Part shown: positions 56,074 through 62,731 of the stretch, in pieces
Position numbering within the stretch: position 1 is the first letter of the stretch
Layout: each line of letters starts with the position of its first letter
Assembly: GCA_041398785.1 (NCBI GenBank)
Contig: JAWKUA010000003.1
Span: forward strand, 62,001-126,000
Direction of reading: 5' to 3'
DNA from: Planctomycetaceae bacterium
GTDB taxonomy: Bacteria > Planctomycetota > Planctomycetia > Planctomycetales > Planctomycetaceae
Length of the DNA stretch: 64,000 nt
Program-made: the position numbers and the translations under genes
The notes under the pieces: generated by a model
What the model was told of the DNA's origin: nothing
The model's input: only the letters and a program-made list of their open reading frames with translations
The model's database searches: none

Positions 56074-56874
56074 ATGAAATACATCGACCCGCACATCCAC
56101 ATGGTGTCACGCACCACGGATGATTATCAGCGCATGGCGCAATCCGGATGCATCGCAGTCACGGAACCCGCGTTCTGGGCAGGGTTTGATCGATCGTCCG
56201 CCCGGGGGTTCTTCGACTATTTCCGCCAGTTGACAGAATACGAACCGCGCCGGGCCGCTCTGTTCGGCATTCAGCACTTCACCTGGCTGTGCATCAATCC
56301 GAAGGAAGCCGACGATCCCGGCTTCGCCCGCGAAGTTGTGTCGCTGATCCCCGAATTCCTGAAGTGCGACACCGTGCTGGGCATCGGAGAAATCGGGCTG
56401 AACAAGAACACGAAGAATGAGATGATCATTCTGGAAGAACAGATTGCCCTGGCAGAAACTCACAACCAGCTTGTGCTCGTTCACACGCCCCATCTGGAAG
56501 ATAAGTTGAAGGGCACGCGGCTGATCATGGACGCCATCGCCGCCAGCGGCATTGAAGCCGGCCGAGTGTTGATTGACCACGTGGAAGAACACACCGTCGA
56601 AGAAGTTCTGAACCGCGGTCACTGGGCGGGCATGACGCTGTATCCGGATACCAAAGTGACGCCTCAGCGAGCCACCGACATTATCGAAATGTATGGCACC
56701 GAACGCATCTGGATGAATTCCGCCGGCGACTGGGGCTGCAGCGATCCTCTGGCGGTCCCGAAGGCTCGACTGGAAATGAAACGCCGCGGACACAGCGACG
56801 CGACGATCGACAAGGTCACGTTCAACAATCCGCAGACGTTTCTCAGCCAGAGCCCCAATTTCAAACTGCGATGA
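56074..56874 (+). CDS. TatD family metal-dependent hydrolase
   Basis: The 266-residue protein is a TIM-barrel amidohydrolase of the TatD type. Metal ligands: the His-x-His DPHIHM at residues 5-10, the Glu in LGIGEIGLNKN near 108-118, His in LVLVHTPHLE near 138-147, His in VLIDHVEEH near 169-177 and Asp in NSAGDWGCSD near 213-222. It resembles the TatD-like hydrolase of ebo-type clusters, but no other such gene is present except possibly the small helical protein upstream. The long open frame starts at 55795 inside the Rpn gene; ATG 56074 follows the Rpn stop by seven bases. The next small gene overlaps its stop (ATGA). Confidence 0.88.
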   Translation: MKYIDPHIHMVSRTTDDYQRMAQSGCIAVTEPAFWAGFDRSSARGFFDYFRQLTEYEPRRAALFGIQHFTWLCINPKEADDPGFAREVVSLIPEFLKCDTVLGIGEIGLNKNTKNEMIILEEQIALAETHNQLVLVHTPHLEDKLKGTRLIMDAIAASGIEAGRVLIDHVEEHTVEEVLNRGHWAGMTLYPDTKVTPQRATDIIEMYGTERIWMNSAGDWGCSDPLAVPKARLEMKRRGHSDATIDKVTFNNPQTFLSQSPNFKLR

Positions 56875-57080
56875 AACGTGAAGTCACGATCACGAAGACA
56901 ACGTTCGGCGAGTCGTCAGATGACGGCTACATGCCCGGCACAATGGCGGAACGTATCGAATTCGCATGGGAATTGAGCTGCGAGGTTTGGTCGTTCCTGC
57001 CCGGTCAGGATACCGTACCGCCCGATGCTGAACCCCGACTTCAGAGACATGTTGCAGCGCTTCGCCGACGAGAAGGTTGA
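56871..57080 (+). CDS. Small partner of a nucleotidyltransferase (putative toxin-antitoxin pair)
   Basis: The 69-residue protein has a charged N-terminus and a central helix MAERIEFAWELSCEVWSF. The end, AEPRLQRHVAALRR, matches the LQR...RR pattern of short proteins that stand before nucleotidyltransferase genes in many bacteria. Its ATG overlaps the TatD-like stop by four bases, and it overlaps the next start by 56 bases (57025-57080), so translation is coupled on both sides. The role as half of a toxin-antitoxin-like pair is an inference from the neighbour. The family function is unknown. Confidence 0.65.
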   Translation: MKREVTITKTTFGESSDDGYMPGTMAERIEFAWELSCEVWSFLPGQDTVPPDAEPRLQRHVAALRRREG

Positions 57081-57468
57081 GTTCCTGCTCGTCGGCGGAT
57101 ACGCCATGGCCGCTCACGGGCACCCCGGATCGACAAGGAATATCGACTTCCGGGTCAATACCACTTCGGAGAACTCGTCGCGCGTCTACACGGCACTTGC
57201 CCGCTTAAGCGCGCCTGTTCATCAGATTGATGAGCAGGATTTCGCGGTGCCCGGAAACGTCTTTCAGATCGGCGTCGCGCCTCGGCGAATCGACGTCATT
57301 TCGTCAATAAAGGGCGTCGATTTCCCGGATTGTATCCGACGGGCGGAAATCGTGTCGCTGTCCGGAGTTTCGGTGCCGGTGATCTCCCGTGACGATCTCA
57401 GCCGGAACAAACGAGCCACCGGGCGTCCTCAGGATCTCGTCGACGCGGAGATCCTGGAAAAACGATAG
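57025..57468 (+). CDS. Nucleotidyltransferase-fold protein (MNT/DUF6036-like)
   Basis: The 147-residue protein has a short helix then the nucleotidyltransferase signature EFLLVGGYAMAAHGHPGSTRNID (in part) near residues 19-41. The usual Asp-x-Asp after Thr-Arg is here Asn-Ile-Asp, so one catalytic acidic residue is missing. The rest, including RRIDVISSIKGVDF and VPVISRDDLSRNKRATGRPQDLVD (in part), matches the family, where the Lys/Arg-Ala-x-Gly-Arg-x-Gln-Asp-Leu-x-Asp motif is strongly kept. It overlaps the small gene before it; together they look like a two-gene toxin-antitoxin or defence module. Confidence 0.78.
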   Translation: MLNPDFRDMLQRFADEKVEFLLVGGYAMAAHGHPGSTRNIDFRVNTTSENSSRVYTALARLSAPVHQIDEQDFAVPGNVFQIGVAPRRIDVISSIKGVDFPDCIRRAEIVSLSGVSVPVISRDDLSRNKRATGRPQDLVDAEILEKR

Positions 57469-57655
57469 TCGGACAGCGGCATGGTCAAATCATTCCGCTC
57501 GATCGACGAACCGGTCAATGTTCGATGTTCGCTGAATGCCGGCAGCGCTGCTAACCTTCGTCATCCGGAGCGCTCAGTCGGAGTGGGAAACACTGGTGAG
57601 CCCTCCCCGCCAGCGTTTCATTCGTCTGATCGGTTTCCCTTCGTGGCGACTCTCC

Positions 57656-58615
57656 GTGCAAACCGGTGATCCCGTCATCCAGGTGCAGTCTCTCGGAAAG
57701 ACCTATACCAGCGGTCTTTTTCGGCGCCGAAAAGTGCATGCCCTGAAGCAGGCGTCACTGGACGTTCCGCAGGGACAGATCTACGGGCTTCTCGGCCCGA
57801 ACGGTGCCGGCAAGACAACGCTGATCAAAGTGCTGCTGGGAATCGTGCGGCGCACGTCCGGTAGCGCCATCGTGCTGGGCAGGCCCGCGGGGTCACTGAG
57901 TGCTCGACGCGACATCGGCTATCTGCCGGAAAATCACCGTATTCCGCGACATCTGACGGGAGATACGGCGCTTGAATACTACGGTTGCCTCAGCGGCCTG
58001 TCCGTCGGCGAAGTCCGTCGCAGGCGTCCCGAACTGTTGTCGCAGGTGGGACTCGACGGTCGAGGCAGGGACAGCGTCAGCGGTTATTCAAAGGGCATGC
58101 TGCAGCGACTGGGACTGGCTCAGGCGATGCTGCACAAGCCGCAGCTCATCATTCTGGATGAACCGACAGACGGAGTTGACCCGCTGGGCCGTAAGGAAAT
58201 TCGCGACGTGCTGAAGGGCCTGGCCGCAGAGGGACACAGCATCTTTCTGAACAGCCACCTGCTGCAGGAAATCGAACTCATCTGCGACAGCGTCGCGATT
58301 CTGACCCAGGGCAGTGTTCGCAGGACCGGCAGTGTTCGCGAACTGACCCAGGCGATCGAAGGAGCGCCGGTTGTGTTTCAACTGACCGGACCAAAGGAAG
58401 ACATCGAAGGTACACTGCAGAACCACGACGGCTACAAACTTCGGCAGGTCTCCAGCGAAGCGTTCGAGGTCGAAATACTCGCGCCGAACCAGGCGGATGT
58501 CGACACGGCGATCGACGGTCTGCGAGCCGAAGGGATCAGCATCTGGTCAATTCGCCGTCGCGACCTGACGCTGGAAGAAGCATTCCTGCAGATCGTCGGG
58601 GAAGCTGCAGCATGA
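57656..58615 (+). CDS. ABC transporter ATP-binding protein
   Basis: The protein has Walker A GPNGAGKTT near residue 48-56, the signature YSKGMLQRLGLAQA and Walker B LIILDEPTDGVDPLGRKEI (in part), followed by the switch His in FLNSHLLQEI. It has the C-terminal extra domain of the NatA/CcmA group that works with ABC-2 permeases. The open frame begins at 57536, but its first 40 residues look non-coding; the GTG at 57656 begins just before the first strand (VIQVQSLGKTY) and is my best guess, since no strong ribosome site helps. The permease starts at 58612, overlapping the stop by four bases (ATGA). Confidence 0.88.
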   Translation: MQTGDPVIQVQSLGKTYTSGLFRRRKVHALKQASLDVPQGQIYGLLGPNGAGKTTLIKVLLGIVRRTSGSAIVLGRPAGSLSARRDIGYLPENHRIPRHLTGDTALEYYGCLSGLSVGEVRRRRPELLSQVGLDGRGRDSVSGYSKGMLQRLGLAQAMLHKPQLIILDEPTDGVDPLGRKEIRDVLKGLAAEGHSIFLNSHLLQEIELICDSVAILTQGSVRRTGSVRELTQAIEGAPVVFQLTGPKEDIEGTLQNHDGYKLRQVSSEAFEVEILAPNQADVDTAIDGLRAEGISIWSIRRRDLTLEEAFLQIVGEAAA

Positions 58616-59682
58616 GACCTTACCTGGCCGTTCTGAAGGACTCCTTCCGCGAAGCCATGGCCTCGCGCGTCCTGTGGATCGCGCTGATCGGAATTGTCGC
58701 AATCCTGCTGGGGATGGCTCCTTTCGGACTAAACAGCGACAAGGCGACTCAGCTTCGTCGCCGTGAACTGGCGCATGCCGAACGGTTTACTCGGCAGCTT
58801 TATGAAGAACGCTCGGCGATCGGTACTCCGGCGGCGCATGTCTGGTCACTGCTGAACCCGGAGCAACGGAGCCGCATTGAAGAAAGCCAAACCCCTAATC
58901 CTGAAGTCAATGCGGACCAGCCGCGAAGAGGCGGATTCAACGACATTGAACGCCAGACCGTTGACGCGATCAATGAGCTGCTGGCAAAGCCCGAGTTCTA
59001 CGACGCCGACAGCTTTCGGAACGTGGAACTCGACGACGAAGCGGAAAATCTGTGCCGGCTGAACAGCCCTTCTGATCGCGAAATCTCGCGGCGCAATCTC
59101 CTGCTGCTGGCCGCCGCATTTCCCCGGTCGATTCAACTGACCGACGACAACGCCCTGTCGCTGAGTTACGCCGGGCAGGTCTTGTTCGAACAACTGCCCA
59201 TTCGGCCCGGCGAACTGGATCAGGTTGTGGATGAGGTCCTGATCGCTGTCGTTGCAATGTTTCTCGGTTTCTTTGGCGTGTTTGCGTCGCTGCTGGTCAC
59301 CGCCGGCATCATGCCGCGCACATTTGAACCCGGTGAAATTTCGCTGCTGCTGAGCAAGCCCGTCAGCCGCTCACTGCTGTTTCTGACGAAATTCTTCGGC
59401 GGATGTATGTTCACGCTGCTGTGCGACGGCACTGGTCGGCGGAATCTGGCTGCTGCTGGGTTTACGACTGGATATCTGGAAACCGGAACTGCTGTACTGC
59501 ATCCCGACGTATGTTTTTCTGTTCGCGATCTATTACTCGGTGTCAGCCGTGGCGGGAGCCATCTGGAGAAACGCCATCGTCCCTCTGTCACTTGTGGTGA
59601 TGTTCTGGCTGGGACTGACGGTGCTGGAATCGGTGAAGGCCGGAGTTCAGGAAGGCGTCATCAACAACCAGAGGATCATTGA
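58612..59682 (+). CDS. ABC permease, N-terminal part (frame lost near 59425)
   Basis: Starts ATG overlapping the ATPase stop (ATGA). The first segment has a membrane helix at about residues 13-38, a long charged extracytoplasmic loop (about 45-205) and a second membrane block from about 206 (VVDEVLIAVVAMFLGFFGVFASLLVT, in part) to 265. From Cys-Asp at 59422-59427 the frame turns into unrelated Gly/Arg/Ser-rich sequence, while the plus-one frame continues the hydrophobic permease (GGIWLLLGLRLDIWKPELLY, in part). Read through the shift, the whole gene is 58612-60952, about 779 residues. The last about 85 residues of this frame are thus probably not real. Confidence 0.75.
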   Translation: MRPYLAVLKDSFREAMASRVLWIALIGIVAILLGMAPFGLNSDKATQLRRRELAHAERFTRQLYEERSAIGTPAAHVWSLLNPEQRSRIEESQTPNPEVNADQPRRGGFNDIERQTVDAINELLAKPEFYDADSFRNVELDDEAENLCRLNSPSDREISRRNLLLLAAAFPRSIQLTDDNALSLSYAGQVLFEQLPIRPGELDQVVDEVLIAVVAMFLGFFGVFASLLVTAGIMPRTFEPGEISLLLSKPVSRSLLFLTKFFGGCMFTLLCDGTGRRNLAAAGFTTGYLETGTAVLHPDVCFSVRDLLLGVSRGGSHLEKRHRPSVTCGDVLAGTDGAGIGEGRSSGRRHQQPEDH

Positions 59683-60952
59683 AATCACGGCGGCGAAGGA
59701 TTCGCTGATCGTGGTTCAGAGTTCCCGCGCGACGAGTCTCTGGAACGCCGAAGACAAGACCTGGGACGAGATCTTCCATTCCGAGGAAATCCGGGGACCG
59801 CGGTTCGCGATGCGGTTTGTGTTCTCCGGTTTTCGGTTCCGTCCATACTATGACAGCGTCCACGACCGCATTGTGGCTCTGGCCCGACAGCCCCATTCCA
59901 ATACGCCATCGATCGCAACGGGCGCTCGGGCTGACAACTGGGAACGGGAAAACGAAGGTGACGTCCCCGACGACGCCAATGACTTGTTTGTCGCCGCGGA
60001 TGGAACCGTTGTCCTGCCGGGAAGCAGAGCGATTTACGAATTCATCGGACAAACGGACACGGAAAAAAAGACAAAGGAATTTCTCAACAACCTCACTGCG
60101 GGAGCTTTGGGATCCACCAGCAAACTGGCCTTTCGCGAACTGCAACCGGCGGATTTTCCGGTGATGTCCGGGGAGTATTCTGTGGCAATGGACGCCGCTG
60201 ATGCATCGCTGATCTATTATCACTCCGGGATGGTCCGCCGCTTCGACAGAGGCGAAGACGGAAACTACGCCGACGGCCCCTCGCGAGATCTCGGCACCTC
60301 GGACTCCGCGGTGCTGGCGACGTCGAATGGCATTGTGACCATCGCCACCAAAAGCGGAGCGATCCATGTGCTGAATGCCTCGGACCTGGAAACCGTGCTT
60401 GAAGATCACCTTCCGGAAGACGCCCTTCCAAAAGCTGTGGAAGCTTCGCCGGATGGTTCGGCTCACGCGATACTGACCCACAACAACAGGCTCTGGATCG
60501 CTGACACGCACGACCAGCCGTCCGCCAGGTCGATCTCCTGGAGACCGCCGGAAGACGGTGAAACGACGGCTGTCGCCTTTGACAACAACGGCCATCTGCT
60601 GGTCACCAACGGACGGCTTGCGGTTCGGTCGTACGACATTTCCAGCGGCGAACGAGTTGTCGAGTATTCCGCGAAAGAGCACTGGATGTTCACGGTGTAT
60701 GATTATGTCGTCGTACCGCTGCATTCAGTCCTGCCAAAGCCGTCAGAGCTCGACAACTTCATTCGTTATCTGATGACGGGAAAGACGTCAGTGGCCGTCA
60801 ACCAGGGTCAGCCGCAACCAGGCTCCGCCCGCCGCGAATTGCTGGAAGAACGCGTAACGTTTGATGTCTGGAAACCGCTGCTGAGCAACATCGCCTTCCT
60901 TGCCGTTGTCCTTGGGATCGGCTGCCTGTACGTTTCCCGCAGCGATTTCTGA
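59429..60952 (+). CDS. ABC permease, C-terminal part with large extracytoplasmic domain
   Basis: Continuation of the gene starting at 58612 in another frame; the ATG at 59540 is internal and not a natural start. The first part completes the permease membrane segments (LYCIPTYVFLFAIYYSVSAVAGAIWRNAIVPLSLVVMFWLGLTV, as pieces). Then about 380 residues without membrane segments look like repeated beta strands (DLFVAADGTVVLPGS, GIVTIATKSGAIHVLNA, NNRLWIADTHDQP, DNNGHLLVTNGRLAV), similar to WD40/beta-propeller blades. A last membrane segment sits at about 20 residues before the end. The domain is outside the cytoplasm, perhaps between the final two membrane helices. An unusual permease architecture. 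Confidence 0.7.
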   Translation, partial: ALVGGIWLLLGLRLDIWKPELLYCIPTYVFLFAIYYSVSAVAGAIWRNAIVPLSLVVMFWLGLTVLESVKAGVQEGVINNQRIIEITAAKDSLIVVQSSRATSLWNAEDKTWDEIFHSEEIRGPRFAMRFVFSGFRFRPYYDSVHDRIVALARQPHSNTPSIATGARADNWERENEGDVPDDANDLFVAADGTVVLPGSRAIYEFIGQTDTEKKTKEFLNNLTAGALGSTSKLAFRELQPADFPVMSGEYSVAMDAADASLIYYHSGMVRRFDRGEDGNYADGPSRDLGTSDSAVLATSNGIVTIATKSGAIHVLNASDLETVLEDHLPEDALPKAVEASPDGSAHAILTHNNRLWIADTHDQPSARSISWRPPEDGETTAVAFDNNGHLLVTNGRLAVRSYDISSGERVVEYSAKEHWMFTVYDYVVVPLHSVLPKPSELDNFIRYLMTGKTSVAVNQGQPQPGSARRELLEERVTFDVWKPLLSNIAFLAVVLGIGCLYVSRSDF

Positions 60953-60980
60953 TGGCGAAGACGTAACCGCCGGATTGAAA

Positions 60981-61046
60981 CACAGAGGCACCTAGAACAC
61001 GAAGAAGAACATCGGCCACCAACACCGTGTTCTCTGTGCCTTCGTG
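60981..61046. repeat. Imperfect inverted repeat between the permease gene and panB
   Basis: A 20-base arm at 60981-61000 (CACAGAGGCACCTAGAACAC) and its complement at 61027-61046 (matching 16 of 20) flank a 26-base spacer. The motif resembles 'cacagaggcacagagaacac'-like intergenic repeats that I recall from planctomycete genomes. No T-run follows. Confidence 0.6.
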
Positions 61047-61058
61047 ATTCAGAATTCC

Positions 61059-61874
61059 ATGAAGCCAGAACACATGCCCGGTCCTCCACGCAAAATCACA
61101 GTCCCTCGGTTCATGGCTGCCGCTGCGGATGGGCAGAAGCTGTCGATGGTGACGGCCTACGACTACCTGTGGGCCGGAATCATGGACGAAGCCGGCGTCG
61201 ACAGCATTCTTGTCGGTGACAGCCTGTCGATGGTTGTGCAGGGACACTCGACCACGCTGCCCGTGACGCTCGACGAAATGATTTACCACGGCAGGATCGT
61301 CTGCCGAGCCGTTCAGCGAGCCCTGGTGGTCGTCGACATGCCGTTTCTGTCGTATCAGGTGTCGCCCCAGGAAGCCGTTCGCAATGCCGGTCGAATCATC
61401 AAGGAAACCGGAGCCGATGCGGTCAAACTGGAAGGCGGCCGCATTCAGTCGGAAACAATTCAGGCGATCGGGCGAGCCGAAGTGCCCGTGATGGCTCACG
61501 TGGGCATGAGACCTCAGGCGGTCCGTCAATTCGGCGGCATGGGAAAGATCCAGCGCGATGAACAGCAGTTGCTCGACGATGCCCGAGCGGCGGAAGACGC
61601 CGGGGCATTTGGTATCGTGCTGGAACTCGTCCCCGCCGACATTGCCCGCAGAATTACGGAAGCGGTGTCAATTCCGACGATCGGCATCGGAGCCGGACCG
61701 CACTGCAGCGGCCAGGTGCTGGTCGGTCCCGACATGCTGGGACTGACAGCCGACTTCAAACCAAAGTTCCTGAAACATTTCGCGGACCTGCGCACTCAGG
61801 CGCTAACCGCCGTGCGAAAGTACGTCGCCGAAGTCGAAGCAGGAACGTTCCCCGGCCAGGAACATTCCCACTGA
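61059..61874 (+). CDS. panB: 3-methyl-2-oxobutanoate hydroxymethyltransferase
   Basis: The 271-residue enzyme adds hydroxymethyl from methylene-THF to 2-oxoisovalerate in pantothenate synthesis. Family motifs: SMVTAYDYLWAGIMDEAGVD (in part) near 29-48, ILVGDSLSMVVQGHSTTLPVT (in part) with the metal-binding Asp, DMPFLSYQ near 90-97, AVKLEGG near 120-126, VMAHVGMRPQ near 142-151, and the catalytic Glu in FGIVLELVP. IPTIGIGAGPHCSGQVLV (in part) and PKFLKHFADL (near 235) match the substrate site. GTG 61044 and ATG 61074 are alternative starts. Other pantothenate genes are not in the window. Confidence 0.95.
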   Translation: MKPEHMPGPPRKITVPRFMAAAADGQKLSMVTAYDYLWAGIMDEAGVDSILVGDSLSMVVQGHSTTLPVTLDEMIYHGRIVCRAVQRALVVVDMPFLSYQVSPQEAVRNAGRIIKETGADAVKLEGGRIQSETIQAIGRAEVPVMAHVGMRPQAVRQFGGMGKIQRDEQQLLDDARAAEDAGAFGIVLELVPADIARRITEAVSIPTIGIGAGPHCSGQVLVGPDMLGLTADFKPKFLKHFADLRTQALTAVRKYVAEVEAGTFPGQEHSH

Positions 61875-61888
61875 CGGCACACGCGCCC

Positions 61889-61953
61889 CGTCATTCCCGC
61901 ACGGGCGGGAACCCAGAGTTCAAAGCTGCGTTCCCGCCTGCGAGGGAATGACG
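61889..61953. repeat. Palindromic intergenic repeat (REP-like pair)
   Basis: A 28-base arm CGTCATTCCCGCACGGGCGG... (61889-61916) and its imperfect complement (61926-61953, ...GAGGGAATGACG) form a long hairpin; each half also has a short CCCGC/GCGGG stem. The arms match at about 24 of 28 positions. 'GTCATTCCCGC..GCGGGAA.CCAG' is a well-known type of scattered intergenic palindrome in many bacteria. It lies 14 bases past the panB stop and could stop transcription or protect the 3' end. Confidence 0.8.
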
Positions 61954-61986
61954 AAAAGCGACACGGGACTGACCGGTTCGCAAGGT

Positions 61987-62628
61987 TCATTGCCTCGCGC
62001 GAGCCAGCGCCTGTTCGTATTCCCCGGACGTGTTCATGTTCCAAAGACACAACAGTTCCGGATCGAAGTCTCGTATTGAGTCAGCCTCTACCGATCGAGT
62101 CCTGACGTTTCCGGCGATTGCGGAAGCTCGCCTTTCGCCGTCCTGAAACAACCTGCGAGCCGTCAGTTCCACCGAACGGCGATAAACCGCACTCAGCGGC
62201 AGAACGCGTCCGCCATCGCGAACAACGACAGCGTCGAAATCCGCCAGTTCGCGGTGCAGAAACTGAACGACGCCGGGATTGACAAACGGATTGTCGCAAC
62301 CGCAGACCCACGCCGAGTCGATATTGACTTCGTCACGAAGAGCCGCCATTCCCGTGATGATGCCGCCCAGCGGTCCTTCACCCGGAAATTCATCGCGAAC
62401 CACCGCGACATCTCCCGGCAACGCAGGCATTTCCTGGCCGGATGCGGCCACGACAACGATCGTCGACGCCACTGGTCGCAGCAGTCGGCAGATTCGCTGC
62501 AGCAGAACTTCGTTTCCGAACGGCAGCAGGTGCTTTTCGCGGCCCATCCGCCGGGATTCCCCGCCGGTCAGCACGACCGCCGCCGGTCCGTTCGGCTGCT
62601 TGCATTCCTCGTCTTTGACCGCCACCAT
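61987..62628 (-). CDS. mobA: Molybdenum cofactor guanylyltransferase-like protein
   Basis: The 213-residue protein is a MobA-like nucleotidyltransferase. The nucleotide loop AAVVLTGGESRRMGREKHLLPF (in part) near residues 16-37 has the Gly-rich motif and Lys of the family. GEGPLGGIITGM near 80-91 and VCGCDNPFVNP near 104-114 (the Mg-binding Asp) follow. MobA transfers GMP from GTP to molybdopterin. No other molybdenum gene is near, so a MobA role is likely but an IspD- or CTP-type relative cannot be fully excluded. The frame begins at 62670; ATG 62628 is chosen because it begins just before the family start. Confidence 0.8.
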   Translation of the reverse strand: MVAVKDEECKQPNGPAAVVLTGGESRRMGREKHLLPFGNEVLLQRICRLLRPVASTIVVVAASGQEMPALPGDVAVVRDEFPGEGPLGGIITGMAALRDEVNIDSAWVCGCDNPFVNPGVVQFLHRELADFDAVVVRDGGRVLPLSAVYRRSVELTARRLFQDGERRASAIAGNVRTRSVEADSIRDFDPELLCLWNMNTSGEYEQALARARQ

Positions 62629-62731
62629 CCGCACCCGCCTGCATTCACAGGGCCGCTGAATTCCCGGCATTCACGATCGTTTCCGCCGGCGCTGCAGTTT
62701 TGGCCGCAACATTTCCAACAGCTCCGGTTCC

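Noticed and set aside
57481..57655. N-terminal extension of the second ABC ATPase and small open frames here
   Set aside because: The residues do not resemble the ATPase family start and no ribosome site is present; kept as intergenic, with start doubt noted.
59588..60724. Minus-strand open frame of 378 residues
   Set aside because: Antisense to the permease C-terminal part, with no motif or ribosome site.
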